DNA from: DATHZQ01 sp963823505
GTDB taxonomy: Bacteria > Actinomycetota > Acidimicrobiia > Spongiisociales > UBA5794
Assembly (NCBI GenBank): GCA_963823505.1
Contig: CAWGLY010000005.1
Location: 1,736,001 to 1,800,000, forward strand
DNA: 64,000 bases
Direction of reading: 5' to 3'
Below the pieces are notes generated by a model that ran no database searches, was not told the DNA's origin, and was given only the letters and a program-made list of their open reading frames with translations. The translations under genes were made by a program, and so were the position numbers. Positions 17,402-26,606 of this stretch are shown here, piece by piece. Every line of letters starts with the position of its first letter. Position 1 is the stretch's first letter.

Positions 17402-17437
17402 GCAGAAGGGGCCGGCGAGATCGCCGGCCCCTTCTGC
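17402..17437 (-). terminator. terminator of the groES-groEL operon
   Basis: A perfect 16-bp stem (GCAGAAGGGGCCGGCG with its complement) around AGAT lies 46 bp after the groEL stop. No U-run follows on the minus strand, as is common in high-GC actinobacteria. Confidence 0.7.
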
Positions 17438-17482
17438 TTGATTTGTGCGTCGGGAGCCCCATCAGGGCTCGACGACGTCGTG

Positions 17483-19120
17483 CTACATCATGCCTTCCAT
17501 GCCGCCACCGCCGCCATGGCCGTGGCCTGCGGCCTCTTCCTGCTTCTCCTCGGCAACCAGTGCCTCGGTGGTGATGAGCAGGGCCGCAACCGAAGCCGCA
17601 TTCTGCAGCGTCGAGCGAGTCACCTTGGCCGGGTCGATGATGCCGGCGCCGATCAGGTCCTCGTAGGCACCCGTGGCGGCGTTGAAGCCTTCGCTGCCCG
17701 CGCCGTGCAGGACCTTGTCGACGACAACACCACCCTCGTAGCCGGCGTTGACGGCGATCTGCCGCAACGGAGCCTCGAGGGACCGCTTGACGATCTGGCG
17801 TCCGGCCTTCACGTCGTCCGAGCCTCCGCGCACCTTGTCGACGGCGGCCGAGGCACGGAGCAGCGCAACGCCACCACCGGGCACGATGCCCTCCTCGACT
17901 GCGGCACGAGTCGCCTGGATCGCATCCTCGATACGGTGCTTCTTCTCTTTGAGCTCGACCTCGGTCGCTGCGCCGACCTTGATGACGGCGACGCCGCCGG
18001 CAAGCTTGGCGAGACGCTCGCTGAGCTTCTCACGATCCCAGTCCGAGTCCGAGTTCTCGATCTCACGGCGGATCTGCATCGTCCGAGCCTCGACGTCGGC
18101 GTGGGAGCCGCCACCCTCGACGATGGTGGTGTTGTCCTTGGAGACGACGACCTTGCGGGCCTTGCCCAGCATGTCGACCGTCACCCCATCGAGCTTGAGA
18201 CCGACCTCCTCGGAGATCACCGTGGCACCCGTCAGGATCGCAATGTCCTGCAACATGGCCTTGCGGCGCTCGCCGAAACCCGGTGCCTTGACGGCAACCG
18301 ACGGGAACGTGCCCCGGATGCGGTTGACGACCAACGTCGCCAGCGCCTCACCCTCGACGTCTTCAGCAATGACGAGGACCGGCTTGCCGGTCTGCATCAC
18401 CTTCTCGAGCACGGGCAACAGGTCCTGCACCGAGCTGATCTTCGAGTTGACGATCAGCAGGTACGGATCCTCGAGCACCGCCTCCTGGCGATCGGCGTCC
18501 GTGATGAAGTACGGCGAGATGTAGCCCTTGTCGAACTGCATGCCTTCCGTGAACTCCAGCTCGACGCCGAACGTCTGGCTGTCCTCGACGGTGATGACAC
18601 CCTCGTTGCCGACCTTCTGCAGCGCATCGGCAATGCGCTCGCCGATGGTGGCATCCGCAGCCGAGTTGCCGGCGACGTAGGCGATCTGGTCGTGAGCGTT
18701 GGAGTCGACCGGTGTCGCCATCTCACCGATGGCATCGACGACCCGCAGAACGGCTTCTTCGATGCCGCGCTTCATCTCCATCGGGTTCGAACCGGCGGCC
18801 ACCAGACGGAGACCGTCAGTCACCATTGCCTGGGCGAGCACCGTCGCCGTCGTGGTGCCGTCACCGGCAACCGTGTTCGTCTTGTCGGCGACCTCACGAG
18901 CGAGCTGAGCGCCCATGTTCTCGTACGGGTCGTCGAGCTCGATCTCCTTGGCGATCGTCACACCATCGTTGGTGATGGTGGGAGCGCCCCACTTCTTCTC
19001 GAGGACGACGTTGCGACCCTTGGGGCCGAGCGTGACCTTCACCGTGTTGGCGAGCTTGTCCACGCCTGCCTGGAGGCTCCGTCGGGCTTCCTCGTTGAAC
19101 TTCAGTTCTTTAGCAGCCAT
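17483..19120 (-). CDS. groEL: chaperonin GroEL (Hsp60)
   Basis: 545 residues, full length. Conserved segments are the N-terminal VTLGPKGRNV, the ATPase motif VAGDGTTTATVLAQA, the apical domain and the catalytic region near IVPGGGVALLRA. It ends in a GHGHGGGGGMEGMM tail, mixing His and the Gly-Met repeats of canonical GroEL. It forms the double-ring folding chamber with GroES. It follows groES at 14 bp in one operon, controlled by CIRCE elements upstream of groES. Confidence 0.97.
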   Translation of the reverse strand: MAAKELKFNEEARRSLQAGVDKLANTVKVTLGPKGRNVVLEKKWGAPTITNDGVTIAKEIELDDPYENMGAQLAREVADKTNTVAGDGTTTATVLAQAMVTDGLRLVAAGSNPMEMKRGIEEAVLRVVDAIGEMATPVDSNAHDQIAYVAGNSAADATIGERIADALQKVGNEGVITVEDSQTFGVELEFTEGMQFDKGYISPYFITDADRQEAVLEDPYLLIVNSKISSVQDLLPVLEKVMQTGKPVLVIAEDVEGEALATLVVNRIRGTFPSVAVKAPGFGERRKAMLQDIAILTGATVISEEVGLKLDGVTVDMLGKARKVVVSKDNTTIVEGGGSHADVEARTMQIRREIENSDSDWDREKLSERLAKLAGGVAVIKVGAATEVELKEKKHRIEDAIQATRAAVEEGIVPGGGVALLRASAAVDKVRGGSDDVKAGRQIVKRSLEAPLRQIAVNAGYEGGVVVDKVLHGAGSEGFNAATGAYEDLIGAGIIDPAKVTRSTLQNAASVAALLITTEALVAEEKQEEAAGHGHGGGGGMEGMM

Positions 19121-19134
19121 CTGTTCGCTATCTC

Positions 19135-19428
19135 CTAACCCAAAACGGCGAGTACGTCACGGGCGGAAAGGATCAGGTAGTCCTCGCCCTCATACTTGAG
19201 CTCGGTTCCGCCGTACTTCGAGTAGAAGACGAGGTCGCCGACGCTGACGTCGAGCGGGACCCGCTCGTCACCGTCTTCGTTCCAATTGCCGGGGCCGACG
19301 GCCAGCACTTCACCCAGCTGGGGCTTTTCCTTGGCGGTGTCGGGGATCACGAGTCCGCTCGCGGTGCGGGCTTCGTCGTCCTCCTTGGGCTTGACCACAA
19401 TGCGGTCGCCCAGGGGCTTCAGCTTCAT
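19135..19428 (-). CDS. groES: co-chaperonin GroES (Hsp10)
   Basis: 97 residues. It starts KLKPLGDRIVVKP and contains GLVIPDTAKEKP (mobile loop), VGPGNWNEDG and the C-terminal dome and strand residues typical of GroES. It caps GroEL. A GAGGAGGAG ribosome binding site lies 5 bp before the ATG. It is the first gene of the heat-shock operon. One exact and one degenerate CIRCE element lie 55-110 bp upstream, so HrcA control is expected. Confidence 0.97.
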   Translation of the reverse strand: MKLKPLGDRIVVKPKEDDEARTASGLVIPDTAKEKPQLGEVLAVGPGNWNEDGDERVPLDVSVGDLVFYSKYGGTELKYEGEDYLILSARDVLAVLG

Positions 19429-19483
19429 ACAACTCCTCCTCGGTTCGGGGGGCTATTCCTGTGTGTCGTCGACGGACGACATC

Positions 19484-19508
19484 TAGCAGTCGTAGTCTGC
19501 GAGTGCCA
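19484..19508. promoter_or_regulatory. degenerate CIRCE element
   Basis: TAGCAGTC-N9-GAGTGCCA keeps the exact CIRCE spacing, with one mismatch in each arm. It lies between groES and the exact CIRCE copy, 30 bp centre to centre. Confidence 0.6.
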
Positions 19509-19513
19509 GATCG

Positions 19514-19538
19514 TAGCACTCTCTGCCGTAGAGTGCTA
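19514..19538. promoter_or_regulatory. CIRCE element (HrcA operator)
   Basis: TAGCACTC-N9-GAGTGCTA matches the core of the HrcA operator, with a perfect inverted repeat and the canonical 9-bp spacer. It controls the groES-groEL operon on the minus strand. Confidence 0.92.
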
Positions 19539-19613
19539 GCGGAGCGTGGCGGAGACTGCCAGCAGGCTCAGGGCGCTCGAACGGGAACCTGCACGCCCGG
19601 CGGCCGGCGGCTT

Positions 19614-20624
19614 TCAGCCCAGCCGCAGGCCGGGATCGACGTCGGAGCGCCACGGAGTCTCTCGCCCTGCTTCCATCCAGAAGTTGGCGGCTGCGGCGAT
19701 CATCGCACCGTTGTCGGTGCACAACTCCGGGCTGGGCAGGAACAACTCGACACCGGTAGCTTCGGCTTCTTCGATGAAGCGTTGTCGAAGGCGGCGATTT
19801 GCCAGCACTCCCCCACCGCCGGCGACCGCCTTCGCCCCGGTTTCCCTGACGGCATTGAAGGTCTTGTCCACCAGTGAATCGACGATGGCCTCTTGGATGG
19901 AGGCGGCGACATCGGCCAGCGGCGGAAGATCTCCAGCTGCCTTGGCCTTCTCCAGGTAGGTGGTGACCGACGTCTTCAGACCGGAGAAGGAGAATTCGAA
20001 GGGGCGATCGCGCAATGCCCGAGGGAACGCCACCGCTGCAGGATCGCCACCGTCAGACGCCAGGTCCACGGCGGGACCGCCCGGATACCCAAGACCCATA
20101 AAACGGGCGAGCTTGTCGAAAGCCTCACCGGCGGCGTCGTCAATGGTCCCGCCCAACACGTCGTAGTCGCCCCATTGGCGCACGTAGACGATCTGGGAAT
20201 GCCCACCGGACGCAAGCAGCACGACGGCGGGCGGTCGGTAGCCTGCGTTTTCCAGGCGAGGGGCAAACAGATGGCCCTCCATGTGGTCGACCCCGATGAA
20301 GGGCTTGCCGAGGCTCCAGGCCAGCGACTTGGCGAATGCGTATCCGACGACGAGGGATCCGGCGAGACCCGGCCCTTGTGTGGCGGCGACCGCATCGAGG
20401 TCGCCCGAATGGGCGCCGGCTTCCCGCAGCGCCTTGTGCACGAGCGGACGGATCGCTTCGACGTGCGCCCTTGCGGCGATCTCAGGCACGACACCGCCGA
20501 ACCGAGCGTGGGCGTCGGCCTGCGTGGCGAGGATCGACGATCGCACATCGAGACCCGAGAGCACCGCCACCCCGGTCTCGTCGCAGCTGGTCTCGATCCC
20601 GAGGATGAGAGGCCCGTCACTCAT
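19614..20624 (-). CDS. tsaD: tRNA N6-adenosine threonylcarbamoyltransferase
   Basis: 336 residues from the ATG at 20624, with GGGAG about 8 bp upstream. It begins ILGIETSCDETGVAV and carries the metal-binding HMEGH motif near residue 110, as well as ATQGPGLAGSLVVG; these are hallmarks of TsaD/Kae1/Gcp. It transfers the threonylcarbamoyl group to A37 of ANN-decoding tRNAs together with TsaB and TsaE. All three are encoded here on the same strand. The start overlaps the rimI stop by 8 bp. Confidence 0.95.
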   Translation of the reverse strand: MSDGPLILGIETSCDETGVAVLSGLDVRSSILATQADAHARFGGVVPEIAARAHVEAIRPLVHKALREAGAHSGDLDAVAATQGPGLAGSLVVGYAFAKSLAWSLGKPFIGVDHMEGHLFAPRLENAGYRPPAVVLLASGGHSQIVYVRQWGDYDVLGGTIDDAAGEAFDKLARFMGLGYPGGPAVDLASDGGDPAAVAFPRALRDRPFEFSFSGLKTSVTTYLEKAKAAGDLPPLADVAASIQEAIVDSLVDKTFNAVRETGAKAVAGGGGVLANRRLRQRFIEEAEATGVELFLPSPELCTDNGAMIAAAANFWMEAGRETPWRSDVDPGLRLG

Positions 20625-21147
20625 CGATGAGCTCCCGTATCCGCGCCAGCCGCGCCTGGTACTCGTCTTCGTGAATGTCGGTAGCCCACATGATGAGGGC
20701 ATCTTCGTCCCTGTAGTAGTCCTTGCGAACCCCCACAGGGGCAAGCCCAAAGCGGGAGTACAACCGTTGTGCACTCTTGTTCGACATGCGCACCTCGAGG
20801 GTGAGGTGACGACCCCCCAACGCCAGCCCCCGTTCGACGAGGGTCAGCATGAGCCGCGTCCCCAGCCGGTGGCGGCGGGCGGCCGGATCGACGGCCAAGG
20901 TGGTGACGTGAGCATCGTCACCGACCACCATCAGCCCTCCATACCCGACGAGCTCACGGTCGACGACTGCGACCACATAGGCACGGCCCTGCTGTCGCAA
21001 CTCGTCCGTGAAGACACCGGCGGACCAGGGCTGCGAGTAGATCGCCTCCTCCAAAGCCGCCACGGCGCCGACGTCGGCGTCGACCATGGGACGGAGCGTG
21101 AGCTGGCGGGCCGCTGGGGATGCGCTCACGACGTTGCTCCCGGCCAC
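20617..21147 (-). CDS. rimI: ribosomal-protein-alanine N-acetyltransferase RimI
   Basis: 176 residues of GNAT fold: LTLRPMVDADVGAVAALEEAI, then VTTLAVDPAARRHRLGTRLM (acetyl-CoA loop) and MSNKSAQRLYSRFGLAPVG. The position between tsaB and tsaD is the usual place of rimI, whose product acetylates the N-terminus of S18. Two starts are plausible: the GTG at 21147 (GAGGAGGG upstream) and the GTG at 21129, which overlaps the tsaB stop in the common GTGA form. Confidence 0.87.
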   Translation of the reverse strand: MAGSNVVSASPAARQLTLRPMVDADVGAVAALEEAIYSQPWSAGVFTDELRQQGRAYVVAVVDRELVGYGGLMVVGDDAHVTTLAVDPAARRHRLGTRLMLTLVERGLALGGRHLTLEVRMSNKSAQRLYSRFGLAPVGVRKDYYRDEDALIMWATDIHEDEYQARLARIRELIDE

Positions 21148-21842
21148 AAACCCTCCTCGCGGAAGTTCGACCAGTTGATCCTGGCGTCCGGTTCGCGCAG
21201 ATACAGCGGCCGCAACTCTTCCGCCCCGGCGAAGTCATCATGTGAGGCCCGGATCTCTGCGATCTCCAAAAGGACGTCCGCAGACGGGTACCGCGGTCTG
21301 CCGAATCTCGTTCGGTGCAGCCCGTTGCGCACCGCCTCAGGCACCGCCCACCAGTCACCGACAACCAAGGTCTCGGCGGAATCGGCCTCGACGAGTCCGC
21401 GAAACTCCTCAGGTGAGCACAACTCCCGCGGCCCGTCCGGCACGACGCCTCCCGGCACGGGCTGGAAGGGAGCGGTGGCAATCTGCCCGCGTCGAATGTC
21501 GATGATGGGCCAGATACGCCGCCGCCCTGTTGCCGCCCTGAGCGCAAGAACGGTGAGCGAGCTCACCGTGACGACGGGCACGCCTACCGCTGCTGCGACC
21601 GCTTGGGCGGTCGCAATCCCGGCGCGCAAACCCGTGTAGGGTCCTGGGCCTACGTCGATGGCGATCAAGTCCAGATCGTCCGCAGACCATCCGGCCCGCT
21701 CGAAGCAGAAGTCGATTGCGGGCACGAGGAACTCGACATGCCCCCTGGCATCGACGTTGAGAGCCATCGCGGCCAGAGCGCCATCGTCTCCGATGGCGAC
21801 GGAACTTGCCGGTGTGGCGGTCTCGATGGCGAGGATCCTCAT
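21126..21842 (-). CDS. tsaB: tRNA threonylcarbamoyladenosine biosynthesis protein TsaB
   Basis: 238 residues beginning ILAIETATPASSVAIGDDG, with DVGPGPYTGLRAGIATAQA, the ASKHA-fold signature of TsaB. It is a catalytically inactive TsaD paralog that scaffolds the TsaB-TsaD-TsaE complex. The start overlaps the tsaE stop by 4 bp, so the genes are coupled. Confidence 0.93.
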   Translation of the reverse strand: MRILAIETATPASSVAIGDDGALAAMALNVDARGHVEFLVPAIDFCFERAGWSADDLDLIAIDVGPGPYTGLRAGIATAQAVAAAVGVPVVTVSSLTVLALRAATGRRRIWPIIDIRRGQIATAPFQPVPGGVVPDGPRELCSPEEFRGLVEADSAETLVVGDWWAVPEAVRNGLHRTRFGRPRYPSADVLLEIAEIRASHDDFAGAEELRPLYLREPDARINWSNFREEGLWPGATS

Positions 21843-22321
21843 GCCGCCAGCCCGTCGAGCGGCCTGCCCTGCCAGTCACCAACGGGAGTGAAGGCAAGCT
21901 CCCGCGTGCCATCCGCGGCGATCTGCATGTGCACGACCAGATGGTCGGGAGGCACGGCGCCGGCGACCACGTCGCCCCATTCGATCAACACCACGCCGTC
22001 CGCAGCGGATGAGAAGAGGTCGAGATCGTCGAACTCGCCCGTCGAGGTCAGCCGGTACACATCAGCATGGTGGAGTGGCAGAAAGCCGTCGTAGCTGCGC
22101 ACGATCACAAAGCTTGGGCTGGTGACCGGCTCTTGTACTCCCAGACCCTCGGCGATGCCGGAGGCCAGCAACGTCTTTCCGGTACCGAGCCGACCCACCA
22201 GCAACACGACGTCTCCGGGCCGGAGCAGCGCGGCAAGACGTCTTCCCAAGGCAAGCGTCTCGGCAGGGGAAGCGCTGACGGCCTCGAAGGAAGATTCCGG
22301 TGTCGGGGTCGAGGTACTCAT
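21839..22321 (-). CDS. tsaE: tRNA threonylcarbamoyladenosine biosynthesis ATPase TsaE
   Basis: 160 residues. The P-loop GRLGTGKT near residue 43, the motif TSPSFVIVRSY, the HHADVYRL segment and VVLIEWGD match TsaE (YjeE). It hydrolyses ATP to reset the TsaB-TsaD complex. The gene overlaps both neighbours by 4 bp, as part of a long coupled operon from acpS or nnr to tsaD. Confidence 0.93.
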   Translation of the reverse strand: MSTSTPTPESSFEAVSASPAETLALGRRLAALLRPGDVVLLVGRLGTGKTLLASGIAEGLGVQEPVTSPSFVIVRSYDGFLPLHHADVYRLTSTGEFDDLDLFSSAADGVVLIEWGDVVAGAVPPDHLVVHMQIAADGTRELAFTPVGDWQGRPLDGLAA

Positions 22322-22980
22322 CGGAAGAGATCGAGTTGCTCCGGGTCGGCGGGATCGGCGGGTGGGGGGTTTGGCCTTGATCCAGCATCGTCTGATGCCG
22401 GCCCGGGAAGATTACCGTCCACGACGTCCCTTACGATCCCAAAGTCGTACCGCATCTCCTCGAGCACCCTCGCGCTCCCCCGCAACGCAGCAGCAGGGTG
22501 GAACGTGGGGACGAGGTGGCGGCCCCACCAGGCGTACGCCCTGCCGCGCAGCTTGGTGATGCCGGTCTCCGTGCGGAGTAGCAGCTTGCTGGAGAAGTTG
22601 CCGAGGGTGACCACGACTTTCGGGTCGACGAGGCGAAGCTGCTCGCGCAGGTAGCCCTTGCACGCTTCGATCTCGTCTGGTCGAGGGTCGCGATTCCCAG
22701 GGGGGCGGCACTTGACGACATTGGCGATGTACACCTCGTCTCGCTCGAGGCCGATCTCGCTCAGGAGCTGTTCGAGCAGGCTGCCTGAGGGCCCGACGAA
22801 GGGCAGGCCGAGCTCGTCCTCCCGCTTGCCCGGGCCCTCGCCGACGATCACGATGTCGGCGTCCGGATCACCATCGCCGAACACCACGTGCGTGCGACCC
22901 TCGTGGAGACCGCATGAGACACAGCCCGCTGCTTGCTCGGCCAGCACCGTGAGCGTCGCCTTGCGCTCCTCGGCAGTCAC
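22318..22980 (-). CDS. uracil-DNA glycosylase, family 4
   Basis: 220 residues. Cysteines for a [4Fe-4S] cluster occur in CVSC near residue 19, KCRPPGNRDP and EACKGYL. The catalytic loop GEGPGKREDELGLPFVGPSG and the HPAAALRG motif place it in the family 4 (thermophile-type) glycosylases. It removes uracil from DNA to begin base excision repair. In the operon it lies between a P1 peptidase gene and tsaE, with 4-bp overlaps at both ends. Confidence 0.9.
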   Translation of the reverse strand: MTAEERKATLTVLAEQAAGCVSCGLHEGRTHVVFGDGDPDADIVIVGEGPGKREDELGLPFVGPSGSLLEQLLSEIGLERDEVYIANVVKCRPPGNRDPRPDEIEACKGYLREQLRLVDPKVVVTLGNFSSKLLLRTETGITKLRGRAYAWWGRHLVPTFHPAAALRGSARVLEEMRYDFGIVRDVVDGNLPGPASDDAGSRPNPPPADPADPEQLDLFR

Positions 22981-23876
22981 GTCGGGAGTCCGTTCGCCGC
23001 CGCAACGGCTGCTTCGATAGCCCGACCGGTGACTTCGAATGCGATCTCGCTGATGGCTTCAACATCGCCCTCCTGATCGCCGCACGCCACGGCAAAGACG
23101 ACATCGCCATCGAACCGGGTGTGGGCGGGCCGCAGACACACGGCGAGCGCATCGTGGGCGCGGACGATGATGCGGCCCAGCTCGGCCCGGCTGAGCGACG
23201 CATCGGTAGCCACTGCAACGAGCGTGGTCTGTTCGAAGTCGCCGGGCACGACCTGCGGCGGCCCCGGAACCGGCTGCCCGCCGGTGAGCGGCGTTCCCTC
23301 CAGAGAGAACACGTCGCCAGCAGCATTCACGACCGTGAGCACGGCGACCGTTGCCGGCCCTGCACGGCCGGCGGCCGAGCCCAGGCCGCCGCGCCGCATG
23401 TGCGCCAGACCTCGCCAGATGGCAACGCTTGCCCCGGTGCCTGCACCGACGGCACCGGCACCCACCGGCCGGGTGGATCGGTCGTCGTACGCAGCGGCGC
23501 CGTTCGCGGGGCCCGGCCGGATCGCGGGGTCGCCGACCCCCAGGTCGAAGATGATGGCCGCGGGGACGATCGGGACCCGAGCAACGGGGGTGCGGTGGCC
23601 GCGCCCGTCGGCTTCGAGCCGCTGCACGACGCCATCGGCAGCGGCCAGCCCGAATGCCGACCCGCCCGCGAAGACGAGCGCCTGGATCATCTCGACACGC
23701 ATGCCGGGAGCCAGCAGCGCAGTTTCTCGAGTCCCCGGGGCGCCGCCACGGACTTCGACGGCGGCAACGTTCGGCTCTGGGAACGTCATGACGGTGACCC
23801 CGGTGCGGGCCACGTCGTCGGTCCAATGGCCGACCTCGATCCCGGGGATGCTGGTGAGACTGCCGCCGGCGATCAT
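22977..23876 (-). CDS. P1 (DmpA/S58) family N-terminal nucleophile peptidase
   Basis: 299 residues from the ATG at 23876, which overlaps the alr stop (ATGA). Features of the DmpA family include IPGIEVGHWTDD at the start, the GGAPGTRETALL motif, FAGGSAFGLAAADGV, and ATDASLSRAELGR near the C-terminus, where the self-cleavage and nucleophile region is expected. Family members are self-processed aminopeptidases or amidases. Physiological substrates are unknown. Its place beside alr might suggest D-amino acid or peptide metabolism, but this is weak. Confidence 0.8.
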   Translation of the reverse strand: MIAGGSLTSIPGIEVGHWTDDVARTGVTVMTFPEPNVAAVEVRGGAPGTRETALLAPGMRVEMIQALVFAGGSAFGLAAADGVVQRLEADGRGHRTPVARVPIVPAAIIFDLGVGDPAIRPGPANGAAAYDDRSTRPVGAGAVGAGTGASVAIWRGLAHMRRGGLGSAAGRAGPATVAVLTVVNAAGDVFSLEGTPLTGGQPVPGPPQVVPGDFEQTTLVAVATDASLSRAELGRIIVRAHDALAVCLRPAHTRFDGDVVFAVACGDQEGDVEAISEIAFEVTGRAIEAAVAAANGLPT

Positions 23877-24985
23877 GCGGCTCCGATCCCTCGATAGCGC
23901 CGCGGTACCCGCGGCCCGAATCCGCAGACGATCTCGTAGTTGATCGTGTCGAGGCGGGCTGCCCACTCCTCTGCCGAAACGACGGTGTCGCCTTGACGGC
24001 CGAGGAGAACGACCTCATCGCCCACCTCGACCGGGTCATCGCCGACGTCGACCACGATCTGATCCATCGTCACGGTGCCGGCGAACGGCCGGCGCCGCCC
24101 ACCAATCAACACCTCGCCCCCAACACTCGACAGGCGCCGGGCGACACCGTCGGCGTAGCCCATGGGGACAGTCACCACGGTCGACTCCCGGTCGAGCGCC
24201 CGGCGCCGCCCATATGAAGGGCGAGTGCCAGGCGGGTACCGCCGCACGTAGGACACATGCGAGACGACCCGCATCGCAGGAAGGAGCGGGACGTCCGGGC
24301 CGATACCGGGGGCGGGCCGCATGCCGTAGATGCCCAGCCCGGGCCGGACCATGTCCCACCGGGCCTCCGGGTGCTCCATCGCCCCGGCCGTGTTGGCGGC
24401 GTGGCGGATTCCCGGGGCAATGCCCGCTGCCCCGAGGTCATCGAGCACACGAGCAAACCGAGTGTTCTGGAGCGAGGTGTATTCGTCATCTTCGTCGGCG
24501 ACGGCAAAGTGAGTCCACACCCCCTGCAGCTCGAGGCTGTCATCGGCCACGATGCGCCGGGCAAGCTGGAGCGCAATGTCCGTTGGCGCTCCCACGCGGT
24601 GCATGCCCGTGTCGACTTTGAGGTGGACGGGCACCGGACCGGCTGCACCTGCGGATCCAAGGGCCTGCAGCAGCGTCAGGGTGTATGCCGTAGGCGTCAG
24701 ATCCCACTCGACCACCACCGGAACGTCCTCCAGCGCCGGCTCGGAGAGAAGGATGACCGGTGCGATGATTCCAGCCTCCCTGAGCCGGACGCCTTCGGCT
24801 ACGGTCGCCACCGCGAGACGGCCTGCGCCGGAACTCAGGGCGGCTTCGGCAACGGGCACGTCACCGTGGCCGTAGCCGTCGGCCTTCACCACTGCACAGA
24901 CTGCCGCCGGAGCAACGAGGTCGGCGATCGCTTTCACGTTGTGACGGATCGCATCGAGATCGACCTCGACCCAGGTCGGCCTCAC
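23873..24985 (-). CDS. alr: alanine racemase
   Basis: 370 residues from a GTG at 24985, which overlaps the nnr stop (GTGA). The frame upstream of it overlaps nnr and was rejected. The PLP lysine lies in AVVKADGYGHG near residue 35, and the N-terminal TIM barrel is followed by a beta domain with PSYGRRRAL, which carries the catalytic tyrosine. It converts L- to D-alanine for peptidoglycan. Its neighbours in this order (nnr, tsaE, tsaB, rimI, tsaD, groES) match other actinobacteria. Confidence 0.95.
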   Translation of the reverse strand: MRPTWVEVDLDAIRHNVKAIADLVAPAAVCAVVKADGYGHGDVPVAEAALSSGAGRLAVATVAEGVRLREAGIIAPVILLSEPALEDVPVVVEWDLTPTAYTLTLLQALGSAGAAGPVPVHLKVDTGMHRVGAPTDIALQLARRIVADDSLELQGVWTHFAVADEDDEYTSLQNTRFARVLDDLGAAGIAPGIRHAANTAGAMEHPEARWDMVRPGLGIYGMRPAPGIGPDVPLLPAMRVVSHVSYVRRYPPGTRPSYGRRRALDRESTVVTVPMGYADGVARRLSSVGGEVLIGGRRRPFAGTVTMDQIVVDVGDDPVEVGDEVVLLGRQGDTVVSAEEWAARLDTINYEIVCGFGPRVPRRYRGIGAA

Positions 24986-26397
24986 CAGGCGTATCTTCCG
25001 GCGGCGGCCACAAGTCCGGTCGCCGTCACGGTTTCCGACTCGGCAAGATCCGCCCCGGCTCGACCGTGCCAATACGCCCCCGACCGGGCAGCATCGTCAG
25101 CGTCGAGCCCGCGGGACCACAGCGCAGCGATGAGACCCGACAGCACGTCGCCGGTGCCGATGGTGGCCAGTTCTGAGCCGCCACTGGTCACCACCCACGG
25201 GGCGCGACCCATGACGAACGTCGGGTTGCCCTTCAACAGCACCGTGATGCGGGTGCCGGCTGCGACAGCGGCTGCAGCCGGGTAGCTGGGATCGAGACCG
25301 CTGAGGCGGCGAAATTCGGCGGCGTGCGGGGTGATGATGGTGGGAGACTGCCGAGCTCGCAGCGCACCGGTGCCGTCAAGCGCATTGATGCCGTCGGCAT
25401 CGATCAACAACTTGTTCGGCCACTGGAGCACGAGCTGGGTGACGAAGTCGTCGACGTCGAGCCCGAGACCCGGTCCCACCACCATGACGTCGAACCGCTT
25501 CGCCGCCGCCAGCACCTCCTCGGCGTCGCCGGACCCGAGCCTCGCCCCTGAGCCGATGCCGCGCGTCATGATGCCGGGCGTTTGGGCGGCGTACACCGGC
25601 TGCAGCTTGGCGGGACACATCAGGGTAACGGCCCCGGCGCCGCCGTGGAGTGCGGCTTCGGCGGCGAGCAGAGCCGCTCCGGTGAGCCCCGGCGATCCAC
25701 CGACCACCGCCACGGAGCCGGCAGACCACTTGTGGGCGGTGCGCGGCCGTGCGGGTCGTGGCGCATCCGTTGCGTCGCACACCAGGAGCGTTGGATCGCC
25801 CCCCTCCAGCCCGATGTCGACGACCTCGACCCGCCCGCAGCGCTCCGGCCCTTCACCAAGCAGGTGTCCGGGCTTGAGAGCATGGAAGGTGACACACGCA
25901 TCTGCGCGGAACGCCGGGCCGCTGACGGCGCCGGTGGCGGCGTCGAGACCACTCGGGACGTCGACGGCCAGCACGGGTGCATCGGCATCGATCCAGGGCA
26001 GCACGTCCTGGCTGAGCTGACCGCGAAACCCCACACCGAACAGGGCGTCGATGATGAGGTCTGCAGGCTCCGGTTGCGCACTCCAGAGCAGCACAGGGAC
26101 ACCTGCACTCTGCGCAGCCCGCAGGGCGCGTTCGGCTGCCGATCCGGCACGGGGGGCTCCAAACGCATGGACCTTGACGGTGGCGCCACGTTTCTTGAGG
26201 TAGCGCGCCGCCACATAGCCATCGCCGCCGTTGTTGCCCGGGCCGGCAAGCACGATGATCCGCGTGGCGTACCCGGCGCCCATTCGCACCGCAGCGAGGT
26301 GCAGCCCGTAGCCCGCCCGATCCATCAACTCGTCGATGCGATCGGCCGCAGCAGCGTCGAGCCGGCCCGATTCTTCGGGGGTGATGACCAGCCTCAT
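24982..26397 (-). CDS. nnr: bifunctional NAD(P)H-hydrate epimerase / ADP-dependent dehydratase
   Basis: 471 residues. The N-terminal half (about 1-205) is the YjeF_N epimerase domain with AGPGNNGGDGYVAARYL. The C-terminal half (about 215-471) is the ribokinase-like dehydratase domain with VVGGSPGLTGAALLAAEAAL, VVGPGLG and TIGTGDVLSGLIAAL. The protein repairs damaged NAD(P)HX. A TACCAT box lies 7 nt before the ATG, so this gene may begin a leaderless transcript running into alr and tsa genes. Confidence 0.93.
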   Translation of the reverse strand: MRLVITPEESGRLDAAAADRIDELMDRAGYGLHLAAVRMGAGYATRIIVLAGPGNNGGDGYVAARYLKKRGATVKVHAFGAPRAGSAAERALRAAQSAGVPVLLWSAQPEPADLIIDALFGVGFRGQLSQDVLPWIDADAPVLAVDVPSGLDAATGAVSGPAFRADACVTFHALKPGHLLGEGPERCGRVEVVDIGLEGGDPTLLVCDATDAPRPARPRTAHKWSAGSVAVVGGSPGLTGAALLAAEAALHGGAGAVTLMCPAKLQPVYAAQTPGIMTRGIGSGARLGSGDAEEVLAAAKRFDVMVVGPGLGLDVDDFVTQLVLQWPNKLLIDADGINALDGTGALRARQSPTIITPHAAEFRRLSGLDPSYPAAAAVAAGTRITVLLKGNPTFVMGRAPWVVTSGGSELATIGTGDVLSGLIAALWSRGLDADDAARSGAYWHGRAGADLAESETVTATGLVAAAGRYAW

Positions 26398-26606
26398 GGC
26401 GGGAATGGTAGAGGGTCGACGGCATCGGGCTTCTATCGGGCTGCTGCGTGCACTCTCCGGCCGCCAAGTCGATAGGACGAGTGCTTTGGCGAGGCTGCGG
26501 AAGACGACCTCGGGGCCGTGGCTGGGTCGGTCGTCGTCGACACGCCCGCGCCCGCCGGGTCACACCACGCCCCGAGCTCGAACCAGGCCTGCCTGCAGTG
26601 AACCTG

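Noticed and set aside
22977..23966. Long overlapping frames opposite the P1 peptidase gene
   Set aside because: High-GC shadow frames; the minus-strand frame has the family motifs and the coupled start.
26398..26606. Possible gene or RNA between nnr and acpS
   Set aside because: About 210 bp with no tRNA-like cloverleaf, no conserved frame and no clear hairpin.
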